Under the pieces are notes generated by a model, which was not told the DNA's origin, made no database searches, and saw only the letters and a program-made list of their open reading frames with translations. From Curtobacterium sp. ISL-83 (GTDB taxonomy: Bacteria > Actinomycetota > Actinomycetes > Actinomycetales > Microbacteriaceae), in the NCBI RefSeq assembly GCF_018613895.1, contig NZ_JAGGPH010000009.1, forward strand, positions 1 through 64,000: DNA of 64,000 bases. Reading direction: 5' to 3'. Position 1 is the first letter of the stretch. The number at the start of each line of letters is the position of its first letter. The position numbers and the translations under genes were made by a program. Below are positions 7,062-15,831 of this stretch, piece by piece.

Positions 7062-7880
7062 TCAGAAGAGTGTCGACCCCCAATCAGAACCGCGGGGGAC
7101 GTGATGGATGCCGAGGGCTGAAAAGCTCTTGCGCTTCGGGGGATCGGCGATGTTGCCGACGTACAGGGATGTCCGCAGTCCCTCGTGGAACTGCTCGTCA
7201 CGGAACTTCTTGAGGATCAGCGTCCTGAGCGCTTCGTCCGAAGAGAACCGCCCGCGGTGTTGAAGAGCAGCGAGTTCGAAGTCCAGCAACGTCGGCTGGT
7301 GCCCCCTGCAACTCAGCGCTGCGCAGAGGTACCTGATCTTGACGACGAACCGGGGGGCTTCGAGCGGGGCGACCGGCTGCGGTGGCTCTCCGAACAGTGC
7401 GGGCTGATGAATCGCGTCCTGGATGGCTTGCTGCTGCGCTGAAGACCATCCGGGGTGTTTCGAGACCATGAAGCCGCGGAGTTCGCGCACCGTGACGATG
7501 CCCAGCGACTGGGCGTCCATGTGGGCTCGTACTCCGTCGAGGAGGTCGCACATGGTCACCGCTGGAAGCTCGCTCAGGACGAGATCCCTGGCTGCCTTGG
7601 CTCCCACGTGTGCGACGACGTCGAGGCTCTCCCAGATTGGTCGCCTGCTCTCCGATCGTGAATCGTTCTTCGCCGGGAGCGTGTCGACCTCGATGATGTC
7701 GTACTTCGCAAACTGCTGCGCGGTCGACAGATGGCGAAAGGGCACGGGATAGAGGCGGACCCACTCGCGCACGTCCCCGTCGACCCTCACCCCGGCGACA
7801 CACACGGTGTCGATGTACGACCGCGACGGCTCTGGGGCCGCTTTCACCGTGACCATCATCCTCACCCGCTGACTGACCAT
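7062..7880 (-). CDS. Unrecognised protein tail-to-tail with DUF488; possible OB-fold-type accessory protein
   Basis: A 272-residue soluble protein without signal peptide or membrane segment. The N-terminal part is strand-rich (MMVTVKAAPEPSRSYIDTVCVAG, then WVRLYPVPFRHL at 40-51 and YDIIEVDTLPA at 60-70). A later segment has a Cys-rich turn (YLCAALSCRGHQPTLLDFE). I recall, but cannot verify here, a dual OB-fold family paired with DUF488 in predicted conflict systems; this gene would fit that description. Codon use is less GC-biased than in the rest of the window. The start at 7880 was chosen as the first Met before the conserved-looking strand region; a later Met (MMV) is possible. Confidence 0.65.
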   Translation of the reverse strand: MVSQRVRMMVTVKAAPEPSRSYIDTVCVAGVRVDGDVREWVRLYPVPFRHLSTAQQFAKYDIIEVDTLPAKNDSRSESRRPIWESLDVVAHVGAKAARDLVLSELPAVTMCDLLDGVRAHMDAQSLGIVTVRELRGFMVSKHPGWSSAQQQAIQDAIHQPALFGEPPQPVAPLEAPRFVVKIRYLCAALSCRGHQPTLLDFELAALQHRGRFSSDEALRTLILKKFRDEQFHEGLRTSLYVGNIADPPKRKSFSALGIHHVPRGSDWGSTLF

Positions 7881-7959
7881 CGCGATGCCCCCACTCCTGT
7901 TCCAGAATCCACAATATCGGTGCCCTCGAGGAATGGAAGCGGGGTGGGGCGGCGCTCGG

Positions 7960-7965
7960 TAGGTT
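7960..7965 (+). promoter_or_regulatory. -10 hexamer of a probable leaderless transcript (DUF6328 gene)
   Basis: TAGGTT ends 6 nt before the ATG at 7972. Confidence 0.55.
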
Positions 7966-7971
7966 CGGCGC

Positions 7972-8472
7972 ATGAGCGACACCGACGGCACCGAGCGAGG
8001 ACGGCACGAGACAGCGACCGAGCGCTCCGACCGCAACTGGACCGACATCCAGCAGGAGCTGCGGATCGTGCAGACCGGGACGCAGATCCTGGCGGGGTTC
8101 CTGCTCACGCTGCCGTTCCAACAGCGGTTCACCACGCTCACCGGCGGTCAGAAGGCGCTCTACCTCGTGCTGGTGGTGCTCGCCGTCCTCGTGACCATCA
8201 CCGCGCTGTCGGCGGTCGCGACGCACCGGCTGGTGTTCCAGCACCGACAGAAGCACGAACTGGTGCGGGTCGGGAACGTGATCCTGCTGGCGGCCCTCAC
8301 GGCCAGTGCGCTGCTGTTCGCGGGCACGGTCCTGCTCGTGTTCGACGTCGTCATCGGGGACGTGGGCGGGATCGTCGGCGGGGTCGCCGTGTTCGTGGGG
8401 ACGGCGGCGCTCTGGGTGTCGCTCCCGTCGACGCTCCGCCGACGCCAGCGGAACGAGGAGGAGCCCCGCTAG
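7972..8472 (+). CDS. DUF6328-type small membrane protein
   Basis: A 166-residue integral membrane protein. A charged N terminus (RNWTDIQQELRIVQTGTQIL) leads into four hydrophobic segments at about 36-50, 62-84, 100-127 and 129-152, ending in an Arg-rich tail. The sequence QTGTQILAGFLLTLPFQQRF is the recognisable family feature. Function is unknown. The stop overlaps the stop of the convergent Ku gene in a shared CTAG (8469-8472). Confidence 0.8.
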   Translation: MSDTDGTERGRHETATERSDRNWTDIQQELRIVQTGTQILAGFLLTLPFQQRFTTLTGGQKALYLVLVVLAVLVTITALSAVATHRLVFQHRQKHELVRVGNVILLAALTASALLFAGTVLLVFDVVIGDVGGIVGGVAVFVGTAALWVSLPSTLRRRQRNEEEPR

Positions 8473-9488
8473 CTGGCGCGCTTCTTCGCCGCGGGCTTCT
8501 TGGCCGGGGCCTTCTGGGCGGGGGTCTTCTTCGCAGGCGCCTTCTTCGCAGGCGTCTTCGCCGGCGTCTCCTCGTCCGTGGTCGTGGCCGCCGCCTGAGA
8601 CCGACCCGACGCCGCGTCGTCGCCAGCGGAACCCGATGACGACCGCGCGGTGGACGACGAACGCGACCCCGTGCCTCCAGACCGGGAGGAGGACCGCGAG
8701 GTCCGGTTCTTGTCCACCGACGCGCGGAGCGCAGCCATCAGGTCGATGACGTCGCCGCCCTGGTCGTCGTCCTCCGCCTCGCGGTCACCGAAGGTCTGCG
8801 ACGTGTCGACGTCGTCCCCGGCCTCGAGCTTCGCGTCGATGAGCTGCTGCAGTTCCTGCTGGTACGCGTCGGTGTAGCGGTCCGGATCGAAGTCCGTCGA
8901 CATGCTGTCCACGAGCGACGACGACATCTTCAACTCGGTGGCGCTCACCTTCACGGACGTGTCGAGGGCCGTGAAGTCCGCGGCACGCACCTCGTCGCCC
9001 CACAGCAGTCCCTGCAGCAGGATCACGTCGTCGTGGACGCGGAGCACACCGAGCCGTGTCTTCTGCCGGAGGGTGAACTGCACGACGGCGAGCCGGTCCG
9101 TCTTCGACAGGGTCTCCCGGAGCAGGACGTAGGCCTTGGGGGAGCGCGAGTCGGGTTCGAGGTAGTAGGTCTTCTCGAACATCATCGGGTCGACCTGCTC
9201 GACGGGGACGAACTCCAGGACCTCGATCTCGTGGGACTGCTCCTCGGGGAGCTGCTTGAAGTCGTCGGCGGTCAGGATCACCGTCTTGTCGCCGTCGTCG
9301 TACGCGCGCTGGATGTCGCCGTACTCGACCTCGTGCCCGAACTCGCACACGCGCTTGTACCGGATGCGGCCCTTGTCCTCGTCGTGGACCTGGTGCAGGG
9401 ACACGTCGTGCGTCTCGGTGGCCGCGTAGACCTTGATCGGTACGTTGACCAACCCGAACGCGATGGAACCCTTCCAGATCGACCTCAT
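8469..9488 (-). CDS. ku: Ku protein, non-homologous end joining
   Basis: Homodimeric DNA-end-binding protein that recruits LigD for double-strand-break repair. The 339-residue product begins MRSIWKGSIAFGLVNVPIK, the standard bacterial Ku N terminus, and contains YLEPDSRSPKAYVLLRETL and the ring-forming core to about residue 250. From about 265 it has a Ser/Gly/Arg linker and then a Lys/Ala/Pro-rich tail (AKKAPAKKTPAQKAPAKK), like the extended tails of some actinobacterial Ku proteins that contact DNA. The ATG at 9488 has CATCAT 6 nt upstream (leaderless type). It diverges from the SDR and LigD genes. Confidence 0.95.
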   Translation of the reverse strand: MRSIWKGSIAFGLVNVPIKVYAATETHDVSLHQVHDEDKGRIRYKRVCEFGHEVEYGDIQRAYDDGDKTVILTADDFKQLPEEQSHEIEVLEFVPVEQVDPMMFEKTYYLEPDSRSPKAYVLLRETLSKTDRLAVVQFTLRQKTRLGVLRVHDDVILLQGLLWGDEVRAADFTALDTSVKVSATELKMSSSLVDSMSTDFDPDRYTDAYQQELQQLIDAKLEAGDDVDTSQTFGDREAEDDDQGGDVIDLMAALRASVDKNRTSRSSSRSGGTGSRSSSTARSSSGSAGDDAASGRSQAAATTTDEETPAKTPAKKAPAKKTPAQKAPAKKPAAKKRAS

Positions 9489-9594
9489 GCGCTCATGATG
9501 CCCGGGTGTGCACAGGAACGTCCGGAGCCGGTGTGTTTTCCACAGATCCCGCAGACCGGGAGCGCTCTGCATCGCGCACGAGCACGATGGGCGC

Positions 9595-10485
9595 ATGAGC
9601 CAGCTGGACAAGCAGGACCCCCGCGACCAGTTCGCACGCCCGCCCTTCCCCGCGCAGACGCAGCAGGGGTCGGGGCTGGCCAGCGCCATGGATCCGCAAC
9701 CGGACCACGGCGAGACGAGCTACCTCGGCACGGGCCGGATGCCCGGGTACCGGGTCCTCGTCACCGGGGCGGACTCGGGCATCGGGCGCGCGGCGGCGAT
9801 CGCGATGGCGAAGGAGGGCGCGGACGTGGCGCTCAACGCCCTGCCGGAAGAACTCGACGACCTGGAAGCCGTCCGCGACATCATCGGGGACCTCGGCCGG
9901 AACGCGGTGCTGCTGCCCGGCGACCTGACCGACGAGGGGTTCTGCGACGAACTCGTCCGCGACGCCGTGAGCAGGCTCGGGGGACTCGACTCGCTCGTCC
10001 TCGTCGCCGGCCACCAGCAGGTGCACGAGGACATCACCCAGCAGTCGACCGAGGACTTCGACCGCACGATGAAGGTCAACCTGTACTCCCTGTTCTGGCT
10101 GGTCCGGGCCGCGGTGCCGCACATGGCGCCGGGGAGCACGATCGTGACCACCAGCTCGGTGTCGGCGTACCAGCCGCAGGACCGGATGATCGACTACGCG
10201 GCGACGAAGTCGGCGATCATCACCTACACGAACGGGCTCGCCCGCCAGCTCGTTGCGAAGGGGATCCGCGCGAACACGGTCGTCCCGGGCCCGGTCTGGA
10301 CCCCGCTGCAGCCGATCAGCTACCCGGGGGACGAGATCGCCCGCTACGGCCAGGACACCCCGTTCGGCCGGCCGGCCCAGCCCGTCGAACTCGGGAGCGC
10401 CTACGTGTACCTGGCCGGGCCGGAGTCGTCGTACACGTCTGGGACCACCCTGACGGTGGCGGGAGCGACCGGGGTGGCGGTGTGA
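9595..10485 (+). CDS. Short-chain dehydrogenase/reductase, YghA-like
   Basis: NAD(P)-dependent oxidoreductase of 296 residues. An N-terminal extension (QFARPPFPAQTQQGSGLASA and GTGRMPGYRVLVTG) is the mark of the YghA-like, stress-associated SDR group. The Rossmann glycine motif is TGADSGIG at 57-64 and the catalytic YxxxK is Y201-K205. The ATG at 9595 is preceded by CACGAT with a 6-nt gap (leaderless type). Its stop overlaps the LigD start (GTGA), so it is translationally coupled to a DNA-repair enzyme; whether the proteins work together is unknown. Confidence 0.88.
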   Translation: MSQLDKQDPRDQFARPPFPAQTQQGSGLASAMDPQPDHGETSYLGTGRMPGYRVLVTGADSGIGRAAAIAMAKEGADVALNALPEELDDLEAVRDIIGDLGRNAVLLPGDLTDEGFCDELVRDAVSRLGGLDSLVLVAGHQQVHEDITQQSTEDFDRTMKVNLYSLFWLVRAAVPHMAPGSTIVTTSSVSAYQPQDRMIDYAATKSAIITYTNGLARQLVAKGIRANTVVPGPVWTPLQPISYPGDEIARYGQDTPFGRPAQPVELGSAYVYLAGPESSYTSGTTLTVAGATGVAV

Positions 10486-13025
10486 GTCCCGCCGCGCGCA
10501 AGACCGTCGTGCTCGTCGGCGACCGACGTCTGGCGCTCACGAACACCGACAAGGTGCTGTACCCGGAGACCGGCACGACCAAGGGCCGGGTCATCGAGTA
10601 CTACGAGCGAGTCGCGCCGTGGATGATCCCGCACGTCAAGGACCGACCGGTGACGCGGAAGCGCTGGGCGAACGGTGTCGACGGCAAGGTGTTCTTCGAG
10701 AAGAACCTGCCCGACTCCGCGCCCGACTGGGTCCGGCACCACACGATCCACCACTCCGAGCACGACAACGAGTACCCGATCGTCGACGACCTGCCGACGC
10801 TCGTCTGGATGGCGCAGCAGGCGGCGTTGGAACTGCACGTACCGCAGTGGCGGTTCGGACCACGGGGCGCGCAGCTGAACCCCGACCGGCTCGTCCTCGA
10901 CCTCGACCCGGGCGACGGCGTGGGTCTGCCGGAGTGCGTCGAGGTGGCGGTGGCCGCGCGGGAGATCCTGCACGGGATGGGGCTCGAGCCGTACCCGGTC
11001 ACGTCGGGGTCGAAGGGCATCCACCTCTACGCCGCGCTCGACGGGCGCGCGACGACCACCCACGTGTCCGAGGTCGCACACGAGCTCGCGAAGGCGCTCG
11101 AGCAGGACCTCCCGGACCTGGTGCTGTCCTCGATGAGCCGTGCCGAACGCACCGGCAAGGTCTTCGTCGACTGGTCGCAGAACAACGGCAACAAGACGAC
11201 GATCGCGCCGTACTCACTCCGTGGCCGCGAGCGTCCGACCGTGGCAGCGCCCCGCAGCTGGGACGAGTTGCAGGAGCGCGGGCTCGCCCAGCTGACGCTG
11301 GACGAGGTGCTGGAACGCCTGGAGGCGCACGGCGACCTCCTGCACCCGGTCGCGTCCGCCTCGTTGTCGGTCGGGAGGGACGACTCCGGTCACTGGGACA
11401 GCGACCGGACCGCAGACGCGAACCGCGCCAGCGACGACCGACTGGCGACGTACCGCGCGAAGCGCGATGCCTCGAAGACCCCCGAGCCGGTCCCCGAGGG
11501 CCCGCCGAGCGTCCGGAAGGACGGGACACCGACGTTCGTGATCCAGGAGCACCACGCCACCCGGGACCACTACGACTTCCGCCTGGAGCACGAGGGCGTC
11601 CTGGTCAGCTGGGCGCTGCCGAAGGGCGAGCCGACGGACCCGGGGAAGAACCACCTGGCGGTGCAGACCGAGGACCACCCGCTCGAGTACGGCTCGTTCG
11701 AGGGGATCATCCCGCACGACGAGTACGGCGGCGGGACCGTCACGATCTGGGACGACGGCACCTACCAGCTCGAGAAGTGGCGCGAGGGCGAAGAGGTCAT
11801 CGTGACCCTGCACGGCCGGACGGGCGGCGCTCGCCGGCTCGCGCTCCTGCACACCAGGGGGCGGGGACGCGGCCGCGACGGGGACGAGAAGAACTGGCTC
11901 ATCCACCGCACCAAGGAGCAACCGGACCGTCTGGCCGACGGCACGGGCGCGGGCGCGGGAGCGACCAGTTCGCCCGGTTCGGATGCGCACACCGCTCCGC
12001 GGGGGACGGGCCATGTGTCGCAGGACGGCCAGCGGCGGATCGACCGAGCGGCCCCGTCCGAGACACCGCCGTCGGAGCGACGAGCGATGCTGGCGAGCCT
12101 GCCCAAGGACGATCCGCACCTGGACCCCGCCGAGTGGGCGTTCGAGATGAAGTGGGACGGGATCCGCGCGCTGGCCACGGTGCACGACGGTGCGGTCACG
12201 TTGCGCAGCCGGAACGACAACGACCTCACCGACCAGTACCCGGAGCTGCAGGAACTCGGCACGCGTGCCGGGGTCGACGGGGTCTTCGACGGTGAGATCG
12301 TGGCCCTCGACGACCGGGGGCGACCGTCCTTCCAGCTCCTGCAGAACCGGATGGGACTCACGCGGAAGCGTGAGGTGGACGCCGCGCGGGGGTCCACGCC
12401 GGTCCGTCTCGTGCTGTTCGACGTGCTCGAAGCGGACGGGCACGACCTCACCCACCTGGGCTACGACGCGCGACGTGAAGCGCTGTCGACCGTGATCGAC
12501 GCCGGCGGTGTGGTCGACGTGCCCGATGCCGTCACCGGTGATCTCGATGCAGCCATGGCGGAGTCGAAGGAGCAGGGCCTCGAAGGCGTCGTCGCGAAGA
12601 AGCGGTCCTCGCACTACGTCGAGGGTCGCCGGTCCGAGAACTGGTTGAAGCGCAAGCACCACTCGACCCAGGAGGTCGTGGTCGGCGGCTGGAAGCCCGG
12701 GGCCGGTCGACGGGCCGGCGGGATCGGGTCGCTCCTGCTCGGCGTGCCCGGTCCGGACGGGCTCGAGTACGTGGGGAAGGTCGGGACCGGGTTCCGTGAC
12801 CGTGACCTCGACGAGATCGCCGAGGTGCTCGGCGCGCTGGAGCGGGCGACCTCGCCCTTCGTCGACGTGCCGCGCCCGGACGCGCGCGATGCACGGTGGG
12901 TGACGCCGAAGCGTGTCGGTGAAGTGGAGTTCGCCGAGTGGACCGGCGACGGGCGTCTGCGGCAACCGTCCTGGCGTGGATGGCGGGCCGACAAGGACCC
13001 GGAGGACGTCGTCCGGGAGGGCTGA
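10482..13025 (+). CDS. ligD: ATP-dependent DNA ligase LigD (polymerase, phosphoesterase, ligase)
   Basis: Multifunctional NHEJ enzyme of 847 residues, with domains in the order seen in mycobacterial LigD. The primase-like polymerase domain is about 1-300, with the metal-binding DLD at 140-142 and SGSKGIHLY near 175. The 3'-phosphoesterase is about 340-460 (EHHATRDHYDFRLEH). The ligase is about 540-845, with the adenylated Lys-557 in EMKWDGIR and later GVVAKKRSSHY. The inter-domain linker near 490-540 is Gly/Ala/Ser-rich. GTG at 10482 overlaps the upstream SDR stop by 4 bp. With Ku 1 kb away it makes a complete two-component NHEJ locus. Confidence 0.96.
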   Translation: MSPAARKTVVLVGDRRLALTNTDKVLYPETGTTKGRVIEYYERVAPWMIPHVKDRPVTRKRWANGVDGKVFFEKNLPDSAPDWVRHHTIHHSEHDNEYPIVDDLPTLVWMAQQAALELHVPQWRFGPRGAQLNPDRLVLDLDPGDGVGLPECVEVAVAAREILHGMGLEPYPVTSGSKGIHLYAALDGRATTTHVSEVAHELAKALEQDLPDLVLSSMSRAERTGKVFVDWSQNNGNKTTIAPYSLRGRERPTVAAPRSWDELQERGLAQLTLDEVLERLEAHGDLLHPVASASLSVGRDDSGHWDSDRTADANRASDDRLATYRAKRDASKTPEPVPEGPPSVRKDGTPTFVIQEHHATRDHYDFRLEHEGVLVSWALPKGEPTDPGKNHLAVQTEDHPLEYGSFEGIIPHDEYGGGTVTIWDDGTYQLEKWREGEEVIVTLHGRTGGARRLALLHTRGRGRGRDGDEKNWLIHRTKEQPDRLADGTGAGAGATSSPGSDAHTAPRGTGHVSQDGQRRIDRAAPSETPPSERRAMLASLPKDDPHLDPAEWAFEMKWDGIRALATVHDGAVTLRSRNDNDLTDQYPELQELGTRAGVDGVFDGEIVALDDRGRPSFQLLQNRMGLTRKREVDAARGSTPVRLVLFDVLEADGHDLTHLGYDARREALSTVIDAGGVVDVPDAVTGDLDAAMAESKEQGLEGVVAKKRSSHYVEGRRSENWLKRKHHSTQEVVVGGWKPGAGRRAGGIGSLLLGVPGPDGLEYVGKVGTGFRDRDLDEIAEVLGALERATSPFVDVPRPDARDARWVTPKRVGEVEFAEWTGDGRLRQPSWRGWRADKDPEDVVREG

Positions 13026-13157
13026 CCAGACCCGTCGGGCGCCCCCGGTCCCGGCGACCGGACGTCCCCGGTGCTGCCGACGGAGAGGACGTTCACTGGG
13101 GACGGCTGCGCGGGACCCCGTGCGCCTGTTACGGTCACCGGGACGAGGGGACCCGGG

Positions 13158-13325
13158 ATGACCGAGAGCACGTACCTGCCGCCGTTCACCGCTCGGGAAC
13201 GGGCGGCGATCCGGACCAGGCGATCACCGGACGCAGCAGACGCCGCGGCCGCTGTCGCTGTCGCTTCCGTCGCCGAGCACGAGACCACGTACGCGGACTT
13301 CCTGGTCGACGCCGCCGACGAGTGA
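13158..13325 (+). CDS. Small hypothetical protein, 55 residues
   Basis: Begins MTESTYLPPFTARERAA and is Ala-rich and mildly acidic at the C terminus (TYADFLVDAADE). GACGAGGGG 7 nt before the ATG can serve as ribosome binding site, and TTACGGT further up is a possible -10. No family recognised. Confidence 0.5.
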   Translation: MTESTYLPPFTARERAAIRTRRSPDAADAAAAVAVASVAEHETTYADFLVDAADE

Positions 13326-13445
13326 CGGGAACCCATCACCGCGCCGGCGGTCCGGACGGGGCCGTCGGCCGGTGGGGCCGTGAGGCTGTCGGTCGGTCGG
13401 TCAGTCGGCCCGTCGGTCAGGGTCTCTGACGGAGTCGCTGATCGA

Positions 13446-13622
13446 TCACGGCGCGGGTGCCGGGCCGTCCGCCGCTGCTCCACCGTCGGCCACGGGCAGG
13501 TCCTCGTCGATCAGTTCGTCCTCCTCGGGCTGTCGGACCTCGGCGGCCGCGGCCTTCGCCTCGTCGATGGACTCCTGCGACCGTCGGAGGAGCTCGTCGT
13601 CGTGTGCTGCGTTGTCGCTCAT
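13446..13622 (-). CDS. Small acidic hypothetical protein, 58 residues
   Basis: Begins MSDNAAHDDELLRRSQESIDE; the first half is a likely charged helix, the second half is Asp/Glu and then Ala/Pro-rich. Probably cytosolic and partly disordered. It directly follows the isomerase-like gene, but has its own -10-like hexamer. No function assignable. Confidence 0.6.
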   Translation of the reverse strand: MSDNAAHDDELLRRSQESIDEAKAAAAEVRQPEEDELIDEDLPVADGGAAADGPAPAP

Positions 13623-13629
13623 GCCGGGG

Positions 13630-13635
13630 ACGCTA
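13630..13635 (-). promoter_or_regulatory. -10 hexamer of a probable leaderless transcript overlapping a stop codon
   Basis: TAGCGT ends 7 nt before the ATG at 13622. Its TAG is also the stop codon of the upstream isomerase-like gene, so promoter and stop codon share bases. Confidence 0.5.
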
Positions 13636-14583
13636 CGCCGGAGCCCCTGTGCCGGCGTCGCGTCGACGTGCGCTGTGGTGCGGCTCGAAGTCGACGGCGG
13701 ACGTCGGTGCCAGGGTGGTCGGCATCGCGGGCGCCGCCGGGCCGCCGTAGGCATCCGCCGCGTCCAGCACGGCACGGGTCGCGGCCGCGGCCGTCCGGAG
13801 GGCGTCGCGGATCGGCCTCGCCCGGTGTGCCGGAGTCCGGACCTCGACACCCCACGGCTCGTCGAAGCCGAGTTCGCGGACGACCCGGATCAACCCGGGC
13901 AGGTCCCAGGCTCCGGCCCCCGGCAGGTACCGGGCGGTCCGCGCTTCCTCCGCCAGGGTCATGCCGGCGGGGGTGTGCAGCAGTCCGTCGCTCAGTTCGA
14001 CCGCCGCGAGCGCGGACGGAACCACACCCTGGCGGACGGACGCGAGGGTGGACCCGCTGCGCAGGACGTGCATCGCGTCGAGGAGGAGGCCGCCGTTCGG
14101 GTGGCCCGCGGCGGCGACGAACCGCGCTGCACGCTCGATCGTCGGCAGGTTCGACCACGGTTCCGGTTCGAGGACGAGCCCGGCACCCACCGACGCCGCC
14201 TGGGTGGCCAGCCGGTTCCAGTCGTCCACCATCGCCGCGGGAGAGATCCCGGGCAGCGTGCTGTCGGCCCGGACGATGACCTGCCAGGCGCTCAGGCTGG
14301 CGGCGGCCTCCAGCACCACGCCGTGATCCGCGAGGTCGTCGGTCGTGTGACTCGTGCACGTCCACCAGTGGTCGAGCGGCCCGACCTGGACCCACACGAT
14401 GCCTGCGTCGTCGAGCATCCGGCGCAGGACGCTGAACCCGATCGTCGCCCGGACCTCGTGCAGGTCGTCGAGCGACATCGACAGCCCGGCGAACCCCGCG
14501 GCACCGACGGCCGCCACGCGCTCCCGGAGGGGCTCGTCGCCCGCCCAGGTCCACGACGTCGCGAGCAGATCGTGTTCCTGCAC
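13633..14583 (-). CDS. Sugar phosphate isomerase/epimerase-like TIM-barrel protein
   Basis: A 316-residue protein of the xylose-isomerase-like TIM-barrel superfamily. Metal-ligand-like positions are seen in LVLEPEPWSNLPT, GLLLDAMHVLRSGS, AAVELSDGLL and WGVEVRTP, which match the Glu/Asp/His/Glu pattern of this fold. Substrate unknown; relatives act on inositol derivatives or keto sugars. GTG at 14583 is chosen because GGAGGTGA lies 6 nt upstream, one of the best ribosome binding sites in the window. It follows the FAH-family hydrolase on the same strand, 153 bp downstream of that gene. Confidence 0.75.
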   Translation of the reverse strand: MQEHDLLATSWTWAGDEPLRERVAAVGAAGFAGLSMSLDDLHEVRATIGFSVLRRMLDDAGIVWVQVGPLDHWWTCTSHTTDDLADHGVVLEAAASLSAWQVIVRADSTLPGISPAAMVDDWNRLATQAASVGAGLVLEPEPWSNLPTIERAARFVAAAGHPNGGLLLDAMHVLRSGSTLASVRQGVVPSALAAVELSDGLLHTPAGMTLAEEARTARYLPGAGAWDLPGLIRVVRELGFDEPWGVEVRTPAHRARPIRDALRTAAAATRAVLDAADAYGGPAAPAMPTTLAPTSAVDFEPHHSARRRDAGTGAPA

Positions 14584-14736
14584 GGCGTCACCTCCGTTGT
14601 CCGGACACGCCTGGCCGTCCCGCCTGACCGACCCGCCGCGCCTGTGGTGACGCCGCAGTCCCCGCCCGACGTCGGTGTCGTTGTACTCCCGGAGTCTGCA
14701 TCCGTTCACAGCGAGCCCGGATCCCGACAGCGGACC

Positions 14737-15420
14737 TCAGACGATCCGGGTCGTGACCGTGCCGATCCCCTCGATCGTGCCCTCGACGACGTCCCCGCGC
14801 AGGAGGACGCCCACGCCCTCGGGGGTGCCGGTCATCACGAGGTCACCGGGCGCGAGGGCCACCGACTGGGACAACGCAGCGAGGGTCTCGGCGACCGACC
14901 AGATCTGGTCCGAGAGGTCGCCCGACTGTCGGACCTGCCCGTCGACGGCGAGGCGGATTGCCCCGGCGGTCGGGTCGACGTCGGCGGCGGGGGTGATGGC
15001 GCCGACCGGCGCGGACCCGTCGAAGGCCTTCGCGCCGTCCCACGGCCGCCCGAGCCGCTTGGCCTCGGCCTGCAGGTCCCGGCGGGTGAGGTCGAGACCG
15101 ACGGCGTAGCCCCACACGTGAGTGAGGGCGTCCGCGGCTGCGATGTTCGAGCCGCCCGTCCCGATGGCGACGACGAGTTCGACCTCGTGCTCGAGGCGTC
15201 CGGTCTGCGGCGGGTAGGGCGTGTCGGCGCCGTCGGTGACCACCGCGTCCGCCGGCTTCGTGAAGAAGAACGGCGGTTCGCGGTCGGGGTCGTGTCCCAT
15301 CTCGCGCGCGTGCGCAGCGTAGTTCCGGCCGACGCAGAAGACGCGGCGGACGGGGAACCGGCCGCCCGTGGTCGTGGGGACGGTCGGGAGGGGCGGGGCC
15401 GGGATGACGAGGTCGGTCAC
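14737..15420 (-). CDS. Fumarylacetoacetate hydrolase family protein (acylpyruvase-like)
   Basis: A 227-residue single-domain FAH protein that probably cleaves a C-C bond in an acylpyruvate-type substrate with Mg2+. It has the compact core: VFCVGRNYAAHAREMG near 28-43, PPFFFTKPADAV, LEHEVELVVAIG (the metal-binding E-x-E), GYAVGLDLTRRDLQ and GDLVMTGTPEGVG. The length matches YcgM/FAHD1-type enzymes. GTG at 15420 starts the frame; CACGCT lies 6 nt upstream. Confidence 0.85.
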   Translation of the reverse strand: MTDLVIPAPPLPTVPTTTGGRFPVRRVFCVGRNYAAHAREMGHDPDREPPFFFTKPADAVVTDGADTPYPPQTGRLEHEVELVVAIGTGGSNIAAADALTHVWGYAVGLDLTRRDLQAEAKRLGRPWDGAKAFDGSAPVGAITPAADVDPTAGAIRLAVDGQVRQSGDLSDQIWSVAETLAALSQSVALAPGDLVMTGTPEGVGVLLRGDVVEGTIEGIGTVTTRIV

Positions 15421-15453
15421 CCCCTCAGCGTGGCACCGAGTGCGGCACGGCGT

Positions 15454-15669
15454 TCACCCCTCGGCGAAGGAGGACTCGTACCGGAGCCGGCGGGCTCGCT
15501 GACGTTCCAGTCGTTCCCGCCACTCGCGCCGCATGTCATCGAGTTCCTGGTCGGCGCCGCGAGCGCGCAGGATCGGTCCGTAATGCGGGTCGGCGAGCAG
15601 CCGCGGCAGGCAGCGTTCAGCGTCCTCGAGGTCCTGCCGGAAGGCGCGGTCACTCAGCTTCGAGATCAT
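15454..15669 (-). CDS. Small Arg/Glu-rich hypothetical protein, 71 residues
   Basis: Begins MISKLSDRAFRQDLEDAER; most of it is a charged helix (DDMRREWRERLERQRARRLR). AAGGGACCC lies upstream of the ATG. Its start lies within the 3' end of the next small frame upstream, suggesting coupling. No function recognised. Confidence 0.5.
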   Translation of the reverse strand: MISKLSDRAFRQDLEDAERCLPRLLADPHYGPILRARGADQELDDMRREWRERLERQRARRLRYESSFAEG

Positions 15670-15751
15670 CCTGGGTCCCTTCGTCGTCTGTCCGGTGTGG
15701 CAGTTCGCGTCGCAGCATGGTGAACATCCAGTCGTCGTCCACCGTCGCCAT
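15650..15751 (-). CDS. Possible 33-residue leader-like peptide overlapping the next gene
   Basis: Begins MATVDDDWMFTMLRRELPHR. It overlaps the start of the 71-residue protein by 20 bp in another frame. The overlap and shared strand suggest translational coupling, but there is no strong ribosome binding site and it may be chance. Confidence 0.3.
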   Translation of the reverse strand: MATVDDDWMFTMLRRELPHRTDDEGTQDDLEAE

Positions 15752-15831
15752 GCCCGCGTCGACACTGCTCGGGCCATCAACTCGGCAGCTCGGCGTCGCT
15801 CGGCATCGTCGGACGTCGCGCGGTCCGCCAC

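Noticed and set aside
9537..9548. TTTCCACAGATC resembling a DnaA box near ku
   Set aside because: Only one loose match, no AT-rich region and no dnaA, dnaN or parAB genes nearby; not an origin. Mentioned only as a relative of the TGTGGA motif.
9033..10481. Extension of LigD to 1330 residues from 9033
   Set aside because: The extension is antisense to ku and overlaps the SDR gene in another frame; LigD polymerase domain begins right after GTG 10482.
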